Part shown: positions 49,169-58,642 of the stretch, one piece after another
Layout of the letters: the number at the start of each line of letters is the position of its first letter
How positions within the stretch are numbered: position 1 is the first letter of the stretch
DNA from: Methanobacterium_B sp963825335
GTDB lineage: Archaea; Methanobacteriota; Methanobacteria; Methanobacteriales; Methanobacteriaceae
Direction of reading: 5' to 3'
Assembly: GCA_963825335.1 (NCBI GenBank)
Contig: CAWGSP010000001.1
Coordinates: 1,984,001-2,048,000, forward strand
DNA length: 64,000 nucleotides
Notes under the pieces: model-generated
The model's database searches: none
Told to the model about the DNA's origin: nothing
Seen by the model: only the letters and a program-made list of their open reading frames with translations
Translations under genes and position numbers: made by a program

Positions 49169-49218
49169 ATGCAGATGAGAAAACTTAATAATGGGATGAA
49201 ATTTCGGCACTAGGATAC
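49169..49218 (+). pseudogene. Stub of an aldo/keto reductase gene
   Basis: GGTGAT plus ATG 49169 starts MQMRKLNNG, then one missing G leads to DEISALG in the other frame. This matches the start of the intact reductase at 59558 (MQVRKTSNGELISALG). After about 16 codons the likeness stops, so almost the whole gene has been deleted. Confidence 0.55.
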
Positions 49219-49330
49219 ACCATATAACAATCTTTGAAGATCTTATGTGTCTTAAATACCCTCATTTCATTCATATCCAACCTAAAATAACAAAAAAGTT
49301 GTAGGGCTTAAAATTCAACTTTTTGTTGTA

Positions 49331-50119
49331 TTATTTTTTTTCAATCATGTCTTTTGCTTTGATGTTGGGGTTGTGATATCTTTTACGTGTTTCTGTTTTT
49401 TGATCGTACTGTATTGCTTCGGTGGGACACCATTGAATGCATGCCATGCATCGTTCGCAAAGATGTTGCCAAATTGGCTTTTGGTTTATAAGTTCTATGT
49501 TTTGAACTGGACATATATCACTGCAAGTCTTGCAACCATTACAATTATCATTCACAGTAAATTTTTCATCGAATTTTTCGATGTCTTTGTAGATCATATT
49601 ATTTCCCCATTTACTAATATGGGTACCTAATCTCCGGATATGATGTACTTCCTTATTAGTGATAGCGTTTCCAATTTCATCTATCTTAAAATTGGCATTA
49701 ACCATTAATTTTTGTATTTTTTCGGGAGACGCTGAGTCGTAACGAACAATATAGTTTCCAGGCATCTTTATTGCATTATCGTAAGATAATTGGCTCCCTT
49801 TTTGTTGTAAAACTTCGTCTAACAGGCCTATTGTGTCGAATTTCATTCGTCCGTAATTTGTTATGGCAAAACAGTATGTTCCTTTTCTTATTTTTAGTTT
49901 TTCAATGAATTGTTTGGCTTTCCTTGGCAGTCCCAAATAATATACTGGAAAGATGAAACCGATGTTTTCGGTTGGGCCTCCAACTTCTTGGGTTGGTGGA
50001 TCCTTAGCCATTGATTCAATTTGATATTTTCCTAATTGTTTTCCTAGTTGGCGGGCAAGATATAATGAGTTGCCTGTTCCTGTGAAATAATATATTATAG
50101 TATTCAATTTTTTTTGCAC
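49331..50119 (-). CDS. EFR1-type flavodoxin-ferredoxin fusion
   Basis: 262 residues. The N-terminal flavodoxin fold (FMN-binding loop YYFTGTGNSLYLA, residues 10-22) is followed by a linker and two [4Fe-4S] motifs (CNGCKTCSDICP and CERCMACIQWCP, about 190-235). It is a small electron carrier that can join flavin and iron-sulfur chemistry. The start at 50119 follows a GTGCA-type site. It is divergent from the HxlR regulator at 50280, with AT-rich AAATATATAAATAC between them (near 50180-50195), so the regulator may control it. Confidence 0.85.
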   Translation of the reverse strand: MQKKLNTIIYYFTGTGNSLYLARQLGKQLGKYQIESMAKDPPTQEVGGPTENIGFIFPVYYLGLPRKAKQFIEKLKIRKGTYCFAITNYGRMKFDTIGLLDEVLQQKGSQLSYDNAIKMPGNYIVRYDSASPEKIQKLMVNANFKIDEIGNAITNKEVHHIRRLGTHISKWGNNMIYKDIEKFDEKFTVNDNCNGCKTCSDICPVQNIELINQKPIWQHLCERCMACIQWCPTEAIQYDQKTETRKRYHNPNIKAKDMIEKK

Positions 50120-50279
50120 CTACTTCGTTTTGTTTCCAAACTATTATAGCCTTTTATCACAATAAACAAATTTATATCAATAAATATATAAATACATCAG
50201 TATGGATAAATTAACATTACTATAGAAAAGTAACTAATGGTGTATTAACATTAAATCTAAAACTATCGACAATTGTGGC

Positions 50280-50855
50280 ATGATTAATCTAATTGATACA
50301 TTGGGAAGTAAATGGAACCTGATGATCATTTGGAACCTCCAGGAGGAGACTTTACGATTCACAAAGTTGAGGAAGAAAATCGGTTATATCAATTCAAAGA
50401 CCCTTACCAATCATCTGCGGTGCCTTGAGAGATACAACATTATTCATAAAGTTGTCTATCCCGAAGTACCACCAAGGGTAGAATATTCCTTAACTAAATA
50501 TGGTAAGGCATTCCTTCCAGTATTCAAAGCTGTAAATGAGTGGTCCAGATCTCTTTCCTCACCAATTAACCTGCTTGAGACACTGGGAAGTAAATGGAAC
50601 CTGATGATTATCTGGAACCTCCAGGAGGAGACTTTACGATTCACAAAGTTGAGGAAGCAAATGGGTGATATCAATTCAAAGACCCTCACAGATAATCTGC
50701 GCTACCTAGAGAAACATTATATTATTGATAGGGTTGTCTATCCAGAAGTACCTCCAAGAGTAGAATATTCCTTGACTAAACAGGGTAAGACATTTCTTCC
50801 CTTATTAAAAGCCATGAATGAATGGGGAATGTTGTTACCGCCACCAAAAAAATAA
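50280..50855 (+). CDS. Double-domain HxlR-family regulator (tandem winged helices)
   Basis: 191 residues made of two complete HxlR winged helices. Each has DTLGSKWNLMIIW-LQEETLRFTKLR, then INSKTLTxxLRxLExxxII, then PEVPPRVEYSLTKxGK. DNA from about 50303 recurs at 50585 with an offset of 282 bases (94 codons) and near identity over 70 bases. HxlR proteins usually have a single domain and form dimers; a fused pair should act as a single-chain dimer. Start at ATG 50280 is uncertain: the reading frame continues upstream (KTIDNCGMINL) without an ATG. Probably regulates the divergent EFR1 gene. Confidence 0.8.
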   Translation: MINLIDTLGSKWNLMIIWNLQEETLRFTKLRKKIGYINSKTLTNHLRCLERYNIIHKVVYPEVPPRVEYSLTKYGKAFLPVFKAVNEWSRSLSSPINLLETLGSKWNLMIIWNLQEETLRFTKLRKQMGDINSKTLTDNLRYLEKHYIIDRVVYPEVPPRVEYSLTKQGKTFLPLLKAMNEWGMLLPPPKK

Positions 50856-51028
50856 ATATAAGTAGAAAGCATGTGATTGGTAATGATAGATTGATCTATT
50901 GGTTACAAAGCGTGATTATTTAAATATTTAAGATTGTAGCAATATTAATCTGCAGCAATATGATGAGATGAAGAACTGAGAACTTGATTAATAGCTCTAA
51001 ATGATTAGTGAAAATTTAAGGAAGGATA

Positions 51029-51952
51029 ATGACTATGATCGATGCAGAAAATCTTACAAAGAAATTTGATGAAATTACTGCTGTAGACAAACTTAGCTTG
51101 CATATAAATAAAGGCGAAGTTTTCGGGTTTTTAGGGCCAAATGGGGCGGGTAAAACAACAACTGTTAGAATGTTCGCGGGACTGATATCAAAAACAAATG
51201 GGAACGCTCAAGTAGGGGATTATGATATTGGTAACAGTTCAGATATGCAAAATATCCGGAAAATGATTGGTTTACTACCCGAGAATGTTGGACTCTATGA
51301 AAATTTAAGCGCGTATCAGAATCTCGACTATTATGGTAAATTTTATAAAATTCCAGAGGAGCTTAGACAAGAAAGAATTGAATATTTCCTTAATATGCTC
51401 GGACTTTGGGATCAGAAGGACTTAAGAGCTGGTAAATTTTCTAAAGGAATGAAACAAAAATTAGCTATAGCCAGGGCTTTAATTCATGATCCACCCATCT
51501 TATTTTTAGATGAGCCAACAGCAAATCTTGATCCTGAGGCTGCAAAAATAGTACGGGATTTCATTCTTGAACTCAAGAAGGAGAATAGAACTATTTTTAT
51601 TAATACCCATCTTTTAAGTGAGGCAGAAAAGTTATGCGATAGAGTAGGGATAATTAAAACCAGATTATTGGCTGTGGATACTCCTGAAAATCTTATACAA
51701 TCATTAAGTGGTACTAAAACAGTTATCCAACTTGAGGCAATTAATGATGATATTATGATGGCCGTTGAAAAACTTAAACCTGGAAAAGTTGAGATCATCG
51801 ATAATAAACTTAGTATTAGTGTAATTGATCCTGAAATGGAAAATCCAGATATCCTGAAGGCAATTATAATTGCAGGTGGACGCATACAATTAGTCAACGA
51901 AGTTAAATCTAATTTAGAAGAGGTTTACCTTAAATATGTTAGGGGTGAGTAA
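51029..51952 (+). CDS. ABC-2 exporter ATPase
   Basis: 307 residues. Walker A GPNGAGKTTT (about 35-44), signature FSKGMKQKLAI, Walker B ILFLDEPTANLDP, and a C-terminal DUF4302-like extension. Next gene overlaps none but begins 3 bases after the stop, so they form a two-gene operon. RBS AAGGAAGGATA precedes ATG 51029; an ATG two codons later is also possible. It powers export through the permease; substrate unknown. Confidence 0.92.
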   Translation: MTMIDAENLTKKFDEITAVDKLSLHINKGEVFGFLGPNGAGKTTTVRMFAGLISKTNGNAQVGDYDIGNSSDMQNIRKMIGLLPENVGLYENLSAYQNLDYYGKFYKIPEELRQERIEYFLNMLGLWDQKDLRAGKFSKGMKQKLAIARALIHDPPILFLDEPTANLDPEAAKIVRDFILELKKENRTIFINTHLLSEAEKLCDRVGIIKTRLLAVDTPENLIQSLSGTKTVIQLEAINDDIMMAVEKLKPGKVEIIDNKLSISVIDPEMENPDILKAIIIAGGRIQLVNEVKSNLEEVYLKYVRGE

Positions 51953-51955
51953 GAA

Positions 51956-52690
51956 ATGGATTTCGAAAACAGTTGGAATGTTGTTAGTAAAGATTTTGCA
52001 ATATTTAGAAACAAGAAAAGCATTCTTTATACCTTAACCATACTTCCATTTGCAGTTGGAATCGGTTTCACCATATTCTTATTACTTATTCATAATGCGA
52101 GTCCATCTCCATATTCTACTTATATCCCAACTTTTAATGGATTGTTATTTTGGTTCATTATTTTAGCAACAGTTATTCCGACTGCTGTGGCATCTTACAG
52201 TATAGTTGGTGAAAAAATTGAGAAAACATTGGAACCCCTCCTTGCAACTCCATTAACTAATGGTGAAATCATTTTAGGTAAAATATTATCGGCTTTTATA
52301 CCAAGTATTCTAGCAACATATCTTGGTGCTTTCATATTTATGATTGGCATTGATATTCTTACATTTCAACAATTGGGTTATATTCTTTATCCTAATTGGA
52401 CTGCTGCCGTCTTTTTGGTTCTTGCTACACCTCTAGCTTGTGTTTTTGGTACAGAATTCAATACTCTAATCTCAATAAGAGTTAGCGATGCGAGAACAGC
52501 TCAAAGTTATGGGGGTGCCATATATTTTCCTTTACTAGTTGTATTTATTTTAGGAGAAGCCGGATATATTTCACTTGACATTAAAACAATACTCATATTT
52601 TCAGTCATACTCGTACTCATCGATATAATCATATTTTTTATAAACAAATCTCTGTTCAAGAGAGAAGAGATGATCACAAGATTCAGTTAA
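51956..52690 (+). CDS. ABC-2 type permease
   Basis: 244 residues with about six transmembrane helices (for example 28-46, 62-80 and 112-130). After helix 2 comes SIVGEKIEKTLEPLLATPLTNGEI, the conserved cytoplasmic loop of ABC-2 permeases that contacts the ATPase. Two chains plus two ATPases should form the exporter. It starts 3 bases after the ATPase gene. The Fic tandem array begins about 70 bases after its stop. Confidence 0.9.
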   Translation: MDFENSWNVVSKDFAIFRNKKSILYTLTILPFAVGIGFTIFLLLIHNASPSPYSTYIPTFNGLLFWFIILATVIPTAVASYSIVGEKIEKTLEPLLATPLTNGEIILGKILSAFIPSILATYLGAFIFMIGIDILTFQQLGYILYPNWTAAVFLVLATPLACVFGTEFNTLISIRVSDARTAQSYGGAIYFPLLVVFILGEAGYISLDIKTILIFSVILVLIDIIIFFINKSLFKREEMITRFS

Positions 52691-52760
52691 ATGTAGAATA
52701 GAATGTTTGAGGAATATTAATATAGATTATTACTTAAATTTTTGTAATTTAATCAATATT

Positions 52761-52914
52761 TGACTATCTTTTTGACTATCTTTTTGACTATCTTTTTGAC
52801 TATCTTTTTGACTATCTTTTTGACTATCTTTTTGACTATCTTTTTGACTATCTTTTTGACTATCTTTTTGACTATCTTTTTGACTATCTTTTTGACTATC
52901 TTTTTGACTATCTT
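52761..52914. repeat. Tandem array of 13 x 12-bp units at the 3' end of the second Fic gene
   Basis: TGACTATCTTTT is repeated 13 times, the last copy imperfect and ending within two bases of the Fic gene's last codon (stop at 52916). The same core, TGACTAT, appears twice in the Fic promoter at 54005-54024, so it may be a binding site for the Fic winged helix or for another regulator. A different tandem array marks the 3' end of the other Fic gene. Confidence 0.95.
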
Positions 52915-52915
52915 G

Positions 52916-53944
52916 TTAAATAATAATTTTTTTTATAACATAAAAGGTAGAACGACTACCTCCCTTTTTATCTATGATATTCATGTCCATTAAATATCTT
53001 AAATCTTTATAAGCCCCTTGACGAGAAATATTTAACAGGTTTTGAACCTCAGAATTGTTGATACTCCCATTTAAATGTATTTGTTCCAATATTTTTCTAT
53101 GTTTATCCGAAAGTTTTATCGTTTTCTCAGATTTTTGAGGTAAAAATGTCAGTATTTCATCCTTGATTTTCATAATAGAATACTTAAATCCTTCTAAAAA
53201 ATAGTCCAACCATTCAGTTAAATCTTGAGTTTCGGTATTAACTGTATTTAGTGCATCGTAGTATGATTGTCTATCATTATCATAGTATTCATCTAATGTG
53301 AATAATCCATCAATATCAAATTTTCTAATATAAAGATAAAGAGCCGCTAATGATCTGCCAGTTCTACCATTACCATCTATAAAAGGATGTATCCTAACAA
53401 ATTCATAATGAATGATTCCAGCTGTAATAATTGAATTTAATTCTTTGGGATGATTTATCCATTCAATCAATTCTTCCATTTCTTTTTGTATTAGATTAAC
53501 ATGAGGAGGAGTAAAAACAGTTTCGCCTTTATTGTTAATTACATGAACAGGTATAGTCCTATATTGACCTTCAAGATATGTGTACTCCAAGGTGTAATGT
53601 GTTATATCTTCATGAAGTTTTAATATGCTTTTTTCAGTTATTTTTCTGTTTTCAAGATATTTTTCAAAGTTTTCGAGAACATTAAGATAGTTCAAAACTT
53701 CCTGTTTTGCTTTTTTTTGGGCATTGATTTTGATGCCTTTAGACATCATATCAACCTGCTCTAATGTTAAGGGATTGCCTTCAATTGAAGTTGAGTGATA
53801 TGCACTTTTTAATAATGCATCCCTTTTAAGTGAGAACTCCATTTCTAAAACCAGAGGTGAATTAATTATAAAATCAGTTATTGATTGTATTTCAACTAAA
53901 TTGTTAACAATTCTGGTGTTATAACTAAAATTTGGTTTAAACAT
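52916..53944 (-). CDS. Fic-family protein with inhibitory helix and winged-helix C-terminus (Fic 2)
   Basis: 342 residues. It begins MFKPNFSYNTRIV, the same start as Fic 1. The inhibitory helix is SIEG-type (STSIEGN) near residue 58, and the Fic core HPFIDGNGRTGRS is intact, so transfer of AMP or a related group is expected. The C-terminal winged helix (NGSINNSEVQNLLNISRQGAYK) points to DNA binding. It shares general layout with Fic 1 but clearly differs in sequence. The promoter contains two TGACTAT motifs next to the TATA region, and the 3' end meets a 12-bp array of the same core. Confidence 0.9.
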   Translation of the reverse strand: MFKPNFSYNTRIVNNLVEIQSITDFIINSPLVLEMEFSLKRDALLKSAYHSTSIEGNPLTLEQVDMMSKGIKINAQKKAKQEVLNYLNVLENFEKYLENRKITEKSILKLHEDITHYTLEYTYLEGQYRTIPVHVINNKGETVFTPPHVNLIQKEMEELIEWINHPKELNSIITAGIIHYEFVRIHPFIDGNGRTGRSLAALYLYIRKFDIDGLFTLDEYYDNDRQSYYDALNTVNTETQDLTEWLDYFLEGFKYSIMKIKDEILTFLPQKSEKTIKLSDKHRKILEQIHLNGSINNSEVQNLLNISRQGAYKDLRYLMDMNIIDKKGGSRSTFYVIKKIII

Positions 53945-54004
53945 GTTTTATTATCACCTATTAACATTCACAATATGATTATATTCAGTTTATAAAATAT
54001 ATAC

Positions 54005-54024
54005 TTGACTATTTTTTGACTATT
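54005..54024. promoter_or_regulatory. Paired TGACTAT motifs in the Fic 2 promoter
   Basis: TTGACTATTTTTTGACTATT, 61-80 bases upstream of Fic 2 and next to the TATA-rich 53985-54000. It is the same 7-base core as in the 3' array, with spacing of 12 bases, one array period. This fits autoregulation by a protein that reads the core. Confidence 0.55.
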
Positions 54025-54183
54025 ACATATGACTTATGTGGAAATTGTAATTGTATCAAATCAAAATTTGATAGATAATCCTGTATGATATCTAGAGATG
54101 TTAATAATAAGATAGAAGTAGTAATAAATTAATTACTGAACCGAGGGTATAGTAAAATAATTTATAAGTAAGAGGTAAAAATT

Positions 54184-54837
54184 ATGAAAATAGGAGATAA
54201 TGTATATGCTTTAGAATCAACAAAGGGTAGCTACGCATATTTAATTAAGGACAACGAAAGCATTTTAATAGAAGCTGGGCGGCCTTGGAAAGTTAAGGAT
54301 ATTTTAAAGGAAATTAAATCGTTAAATATCGAACTAAAAAATATAAAACACATTCTATTAACTCATCATGATATGGATCGTATAGGAAACGTTGCTTTAC
54401 TTCAAAAAGAAACAGGGGCTACACTATGGGCACCAAAAGAGGATATACCATATATTTTAGGGGATAAAAGCCGTCCTGGATTTAAAAAGCTCGGATCATT
54501 GTATCTGAGAGTAATGAGAGTAAAAAAACCTGAAAAAATAAATGCTTATAATGATACTAAAATAGACAATATAAAAATCATACCAACACCGGGTCATACC
54601 CCCGGACATGTGTCATTTCTTTATAATGATATTTTATTTGCTGGTGATCTTGTAAGAAATTCTAACGGAGTACTGAAAATAGCACCTTCAATCATGAATG
54701 CAGATGAAGAATCAATTAAAGAATCCATACGTAAAATAAGTGAATATTCTTTTAAATGGGTTTGTCCAGATAGTGGCGAACCTTTAGAATTAAAGGATGA
54801 GTGGAAACAGTTATTAAGTAATATCACAGGAAATTAA
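54184..54837 (+). CDS. MBL-fold metallo-hydrolase (glyoxalase II-like)
   Basis: 217 residues. The metal-binding stretch is LLTHHDMDRIGN; the usual HxHxDH reads HHDMDR, so the last His is Arg and one ligand is uncertain. IIPTPGHTPGHVSFL and LFAGDLVR give two further ligand sites. ATG 54184 follows AGAGGTAAAAATT. It is a lone gene and the substrate is unknown. A metal-poor active site could mean a binding role in place of hydrolysis. Confidence 0.8.
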   Translation: MKIGDNVYALESTKGSYAYLIKDNESILIEAGRPWKVKDILKEIKSLNIELKNIKHILLTHHDMDRIGNVALLQKETGATLWAPKEDIPYILGDKSRPGFKKLGSLYLRVMRVKKPEKINAYNDTKIDNIKIIPTPGHTPGHVSFLYNDILFAGDLVRNSNGVLKIAPSIMNADEESIKESIRKISEYSFKWVCPDSGEPLELKDEWKQLLSNITGN

Positions 54838-54908
54838 ATATTTATTGTTGATGATTATTGGTATTATCTCAAAATTTACTTACCATACTTTAGTTCAAAA
54901 TTGACGAT

Positions 54909-55634
54909 TTATCCACGAATGGAGATTCTTTCAAGCAATTCTGCGATTAGAAGTCGTTCTCCGTCTGTTAGTGATTTAACATTAGGTAACATCGCTTGAA
55001 GAGTAATAGCTGTACTTTTTACTCCGGCCTTATTCAATGGCTGGGAATCGGTTGTTATCGCTTTGATAACTGCTTCACATGCATCATTTGAAAGTCTTAA
55101 ATCTCTTTTTTCTTCTGGTGTTGAAAGCAAGGTTAATATGACACCAGAATTAACAGAATGAACCAGTTCAACTGCTCGTTGTTCACTAACCTTCAACTGT
55201 CCTGCAACTGCTATACGATGAATAAGTTCGTAAGGATGTTGGCGTGATTTCTCAACAGCCGGAGAAACGCTTGCACGGGGGTCGCCAAACATTAATGAAT
55301 ACAACTCTGGATTTTCCATACCAAAAGATATTTTTAAGTCCCAAACTTGCCTCAGATCATCTATAGGATTAGGGCTTGGCTTGAACAATTTCTTTTTTTC
55401 AAACCCCATCACATAGCCATATTCTGTAACAGCATCTATTAATCCCTGTTTGTCACCAAAAATACGATATATCGTAGGAGCTTGAATTTTTGCAGCATCC
55501 GCAACTCCACGTGTGGTTAATCCGTCACGCCCTCTATCCTTCAAAATATTTATAGCTGCTTTAATGATTCGAATCCTGATATCTTCACGACTAATCTTGA
55601 TTTCCTCTAATTGTGGATGAACAACTTTCTTAAT
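54909..55634 (-). CDS. TetR-family regulator
   Basis: About 242 residues if translated from the ATT at 55634, which lies 7 bases after an AGGGG ribosome-binding site. The downstream TTG at 55544 cuts into helix 1. The N-terminal HTH reads IRIRIIKAAINILKDRGRDG and then TTRGVADAAKIQAPTIYRIF. The rest is the helical ligand-binding domain. Two palindromes at 55772 and 55795 lie upstream, between this gene and the divergent aldo/keto reductase, so it probably controls both. The non-ATG start is a deduction from frame and RBS. Confidence 0.75.
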   Translation of the reverse strand: MKKVVHPQLEEIKISREDIRIRIIKAAINILKDRGRDGLTTRGVADAAKIQAPTIYRIFGDKQGLIDAVTEYGYVMGFEKKKLFKPSPNPIDDLRQVWDLKISFGMENPELYSLMFGDPRASVSPAVEKSRQHPYELIHRIAVAGQLKVSEQRAVELVHSVNSGVILTLLSTPEEKRDLRLSNDACEAVIKAITTDSQPLNKAGVKSTAITLQAMLPNVKSLTDGERLLIAELLERISIRG

Positions 55635-55771
55635 AAAAATACCCCTTTTAAGACATTTTTTTATAATTCTTGATTTCTCTTGTTATTGTAATAAGTTTAA
55701 GATATTATATCGCTATTAGCTGTGATAATAAATATAAACGACAACATATAAATACGATAACTCATAATTAG

Positions 55772-55805
55772 TATCGCCGATAACATATATATAGTATCAT
55801 TGATA
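55772..55805. promoter_or_regulatory. Two palindromic operators between TetR and aldo/keto reductase
   Basis: TATCG-C-CGATA at 55772-55782 and TATCA-T-TGATA at 55795-55805, both perfect, centre-to-centre 23 bases. They lie in the divergent promoter region and suit a TetR dimer pair. Confidence 0.55.
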
Positions 55806-55953
55806 ATGCTGAATTTATATAGATATATAATATGTTGAACTAGAACATTGTTGACGTAAAACAGTTCCAATAAATGAATTGATATTCAAATTGTAAATAA
55901 TTAATGCAAAGAGAACTTTATATGTGACGAATGAATAGTCTGGAGTTGTTAGT

Positions 55954-57135
55954 ATGTATTTAGGTGAAAATATTCCGAAATTAGGTTTTGGGTTGATGAG
56001 ACTTCCTATGATTGATGGGGTAATTGATATTGAACAGACTAAAGAAATGGTTGATCTGTTCATGTCCAAAGGGTTTAGTTATTTTGATTCTTCTTGGGGC
56101 TATGTAGGATCAGAAGATGCTATGAAAACAGCCATCGTTGACCGGTATCCGCGAGAGAGCTTTCAACTAGCAACAAAATGTCCAGCATGGGTTGTGAAAA
56201 CTGAAGAAGAAGCTAAGAACATGATATTGGCCTCACTTAAGCGTACTGGGGCAGGTTATTTTGATTTTTACATGTTTCATAATATGGGAGAAAGCCGTAC
56301 AAAATATTTTGATGACTTTGGTATGTGGGAATATATTATTGATATGAAAGAAAAAGGGCTGATACGCCATATAGGCTTTTCAATACATGATAAGGCGGAT
56401 GCAATAGACAAAATTTTAACAGAACATCCTGAGATTGAATTTGTACAGTTCCAATTGAACTATGCAGACTGGGAGAGTTCTACAATTGAAGCGCGTAAAT
56501 GCTACGAGGTATCTCTGAAACATAATACACCGATAATTGTTATGGAGCCATTGAAAGGAGGCACTCTGGCAAATCCAGTTGACAGCGTTAAGAAAATATT
56601 CAAAAAAGCGAATCCAAACGCATCTGTAGCCTCTTGGGGAATACGGTATGCAGCTTCTCTGGATAATATTATCACTGTACTTAGTGGAATGTCATCAATC
56701 GAACAAGTAAGAGACAATGTTTCATATATGGAACATTTCAAGCCTCTTGATGAAAATGAAAGAGCAGTTATTGAAGAGGCACAGAAAGAATTCAGTAAAA
56801 TACCAAGCATTCCCTGCACTTCCTGCGAATATTGTTTAGAAGGTTGCCCGCAGAAAATAAACATCCCCAAAGTATTGGAAGCATATAATCAAAAGATGAT
56901 ACACAACGATCTTCCCGGTGCAATGCAGCGCTACCAGTTTGCAATCATACTTGATGACTTATCGGGGTCTGGTGGTAAGGCTTCAGAATGCACTGAATGC
57001 GGTAACTGTGAAAAAGTTTGTACTCAACATATTAATATTATTGAAAACTTGAAAACCATAAGTGATGAGCTCGAAACACAAGATAGTCACATTATTGAAA
57101 CATTTAAAGCTATAGCAGAAAAGCAGAAAAACTAA
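55954..57135 (+). CDS. Aldo/keto reductase with a C-terminal ferredoxin-like tail (AKR 1)
   Basis: 393 residues. The N-terminal TIM barrel has GFGLMRLP, the catalytic tyrosine in SSWGY, the lysine in ATKCPAW and the histidine in YMFHNM. The last 110 residues carry two [4Fe-4S] motifs (CTSCEYCLEGCP and CTECGNCEKVC), a fusion typical of anaerobes. It is expected to reduce a carbonyl or use ferredoxin electrons. RBS TCTGGAG sits 11 bases upstream. It faces the TetR gene across a region with two palindromes and is the likely target. Confidence 0.88.
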   Translation: MYLGENIPKLGFGLMRLPMIDGVIDIEQTKEMVDLFMSKGFSYFDSSWGYVGSEDAMKTAIVDRYPRESFQLATKCPAWVVKTEEEAKNMILASLKRTGAGYFDFYMFHNMGESRTKYFDDFGMWEYIIDMKEKGLIRHIGFSIHDKADAIDKILTEHPEIEFVQFQLNYADWESSTIEARKCYEVSLKHNTPIIVMEPLKGGTLANPVDSVKKIFKKANPNASVASWGIRYAASLDNIITVLSGMSSIEQVRDNVSYMEHFKPLDENERAVIEEAQKEFSKIPSIPCTSCEYCLEGCPQKINIPKVLEAYNQKMIHNDLPGAMQRYQFAIILDDLSGSGGKASECTECGNCEKVCTQHINIIENLKTISDELETQDSHIIETFKAIAEKQKN

Positions 57136-57464
57136 CTTGCCATGATTTTTGTCAATAAAAAACATTCATGAAAAAGTTACCTCTCTTTTTGCGGTTCTCC
57201 TGTTTGTCAATATATCCTAATAATCAAAATAATGAATTGCAGTATTATTTAGGACTAATAATATGATACATTAATTAAAGTGTACTCTATGATAAACAAC
57301 GTAGTTTCATGAGTCACAAACTAAGAATAATTCAGAATATGATAAATGCAAGTACAAACTAAGTAAATATCTAAAAATTAAAAAAATAGTAAAAATATAG
57401 TTTAGATATAAGGCTTTCATTCGTCTGCTAGATCTTAAGCAATTGATAGCTTTTATAATTTTTT
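57136..57464. other. Non-coding gap
   Basis: AT-rich, between convergent genes. No gene or clear terminator seen. Confidence 0.3.
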
Positions 57465-58637
57465 TTAACTTGTCATTGATCTTCTAAATAATACTACGGC
57501 GATACTCATCGTAGCAATTCCAAAAGTTACAAGTATAATGATTTGGACAATTACATCACCGATATTCGCATTTAACAACATAACTTTTCGCATTGCATCG
57601 GCTGCATAGGTCAAAGGAATTATCTTAGAAATGTCTTGCATAAACCATGGCATCTGTTGTAGGGAAAAAATATACCCGCAAGAAACATCATAGGGAACAT
57701 TATCAAATTTACGATAGTATTACCAGTAGCTTGATTCTTTGAAGATGAAACTGCTAATATTCCAATCCCGACGAAGCTAAAAATACCTAATAACAAGAGG
57801 AAGAATGCCAGTAGAATACTTCCTTGAATAGTAACGCCAAAGAATATGATGGCTATTACTAATACCTAAAATAACTTGTGAAAATCCTTTTACACACAGT
57901 GATGCAGTGTATCCTAGAATTATAGAGATTTGATTCATGGGTGCAGATAGCATACCATCAAATGTTCCCATTTCCCTTTCCTTCGAAATTGCCTCTGGGA
58001 TCCCTGTCATAACCGTTATCATAACAATCATGATCATTAAACCTGGTGCCAAGAAATTGAAATAATTAGATTTACCCAGTATAGTTGTCTCAATATTTTG
58101 GGTGAAAGGAGAAACTATTGATCATGCATTTACTGCAGTTGAACCCATTTTTATGACATTGATCTCAGCTTGCATACCATTTAAACCAGTGATTGTATTT
58201 GATGCAGCACCTTCGACTGAAGCTGAAAGTTCTGTATTACTGTTATCTACATAGATGATCACATTTGCTGACTTGCCATTTGTTAAATTATTCGAAAACC
58301 CTGGAGGTATAATAAATGTCCCATAAACATTGCCCCTATCAATTTGAGTCTTTGCCTCTTCAACGCTTGAATAATTTACAATATTCATAACACCCGAATT
58401 TTTATTCATAGTTTCTATCTGTGTTACAAATGCACTGCTTGCTTGACTATTGTCGAGGTTTACTATTCCCATTGGCAAGTGTTGCGCTGTTGTTGTACTT
58501 CGAAAAATATAACCAAACAAGAGTAGAAATTCAATTGGCAGAATTATTAATGTGGCCACCGACTCACGGTTGCGTTTAAGTGCGAGCAAGTCTTTTTCCA
58601 TTATGTAATAACTGTCTTTTAGGATGTTTATATTCAT
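57465..58637 (-). pseudogene. ABC-2 permease, broken by a nonsense codon and two frameshifts
   Basis: MNINILKDSYYIMEKDLLALKRNRES starts at 58637, with the extracellular domain (STTTAQHLPMGIVNLDNS) and a TGA at 58122-58124 in the middle of the frame; reading on gives SIVSPFTQNIETTILG in the same frame. The frame then shifts near 57855 (IAIIFFGVTIQGSILLAFF) and near 57665 (QQMPWFMQDISKIIPLTYA), and ends at 57465. Intact, it would be a six-helix YhgE/Pip-like ABC-2 permease of about 390 residues. The matching ATPase is also truncated, so the exporter is dead. Confidence 0.8.
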
Positions 58638-58642
58638 AGATT

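Larger units (their letters stand above)
48744..49330. other. Gap with operator-like palindromes and a gene stub
   Basis: Outside the palindromes (49035-49069) and the reductase stub (49169-49218) no gene is seen. The block looks like the promoter of a redox gene that was deleted. Confidence 0.35.

Noticed and set aside
52760..52993. An open frame of repeated FLTI residues over the tandem array
   Set aside because: It is simply the 12-bp repeat read in a frame without stops. No RBS, no domain, and it lies on the strand opposite to a real gene's end.
58122..58124. In-frame TGA read as a recoded codon in the ABC-2 permease
   Set aside because: Pyrrolysine uses TAG, no selenocysteine element was seen, and the same gene has two further frame breaks, so a plain nonsense mutation fits best.
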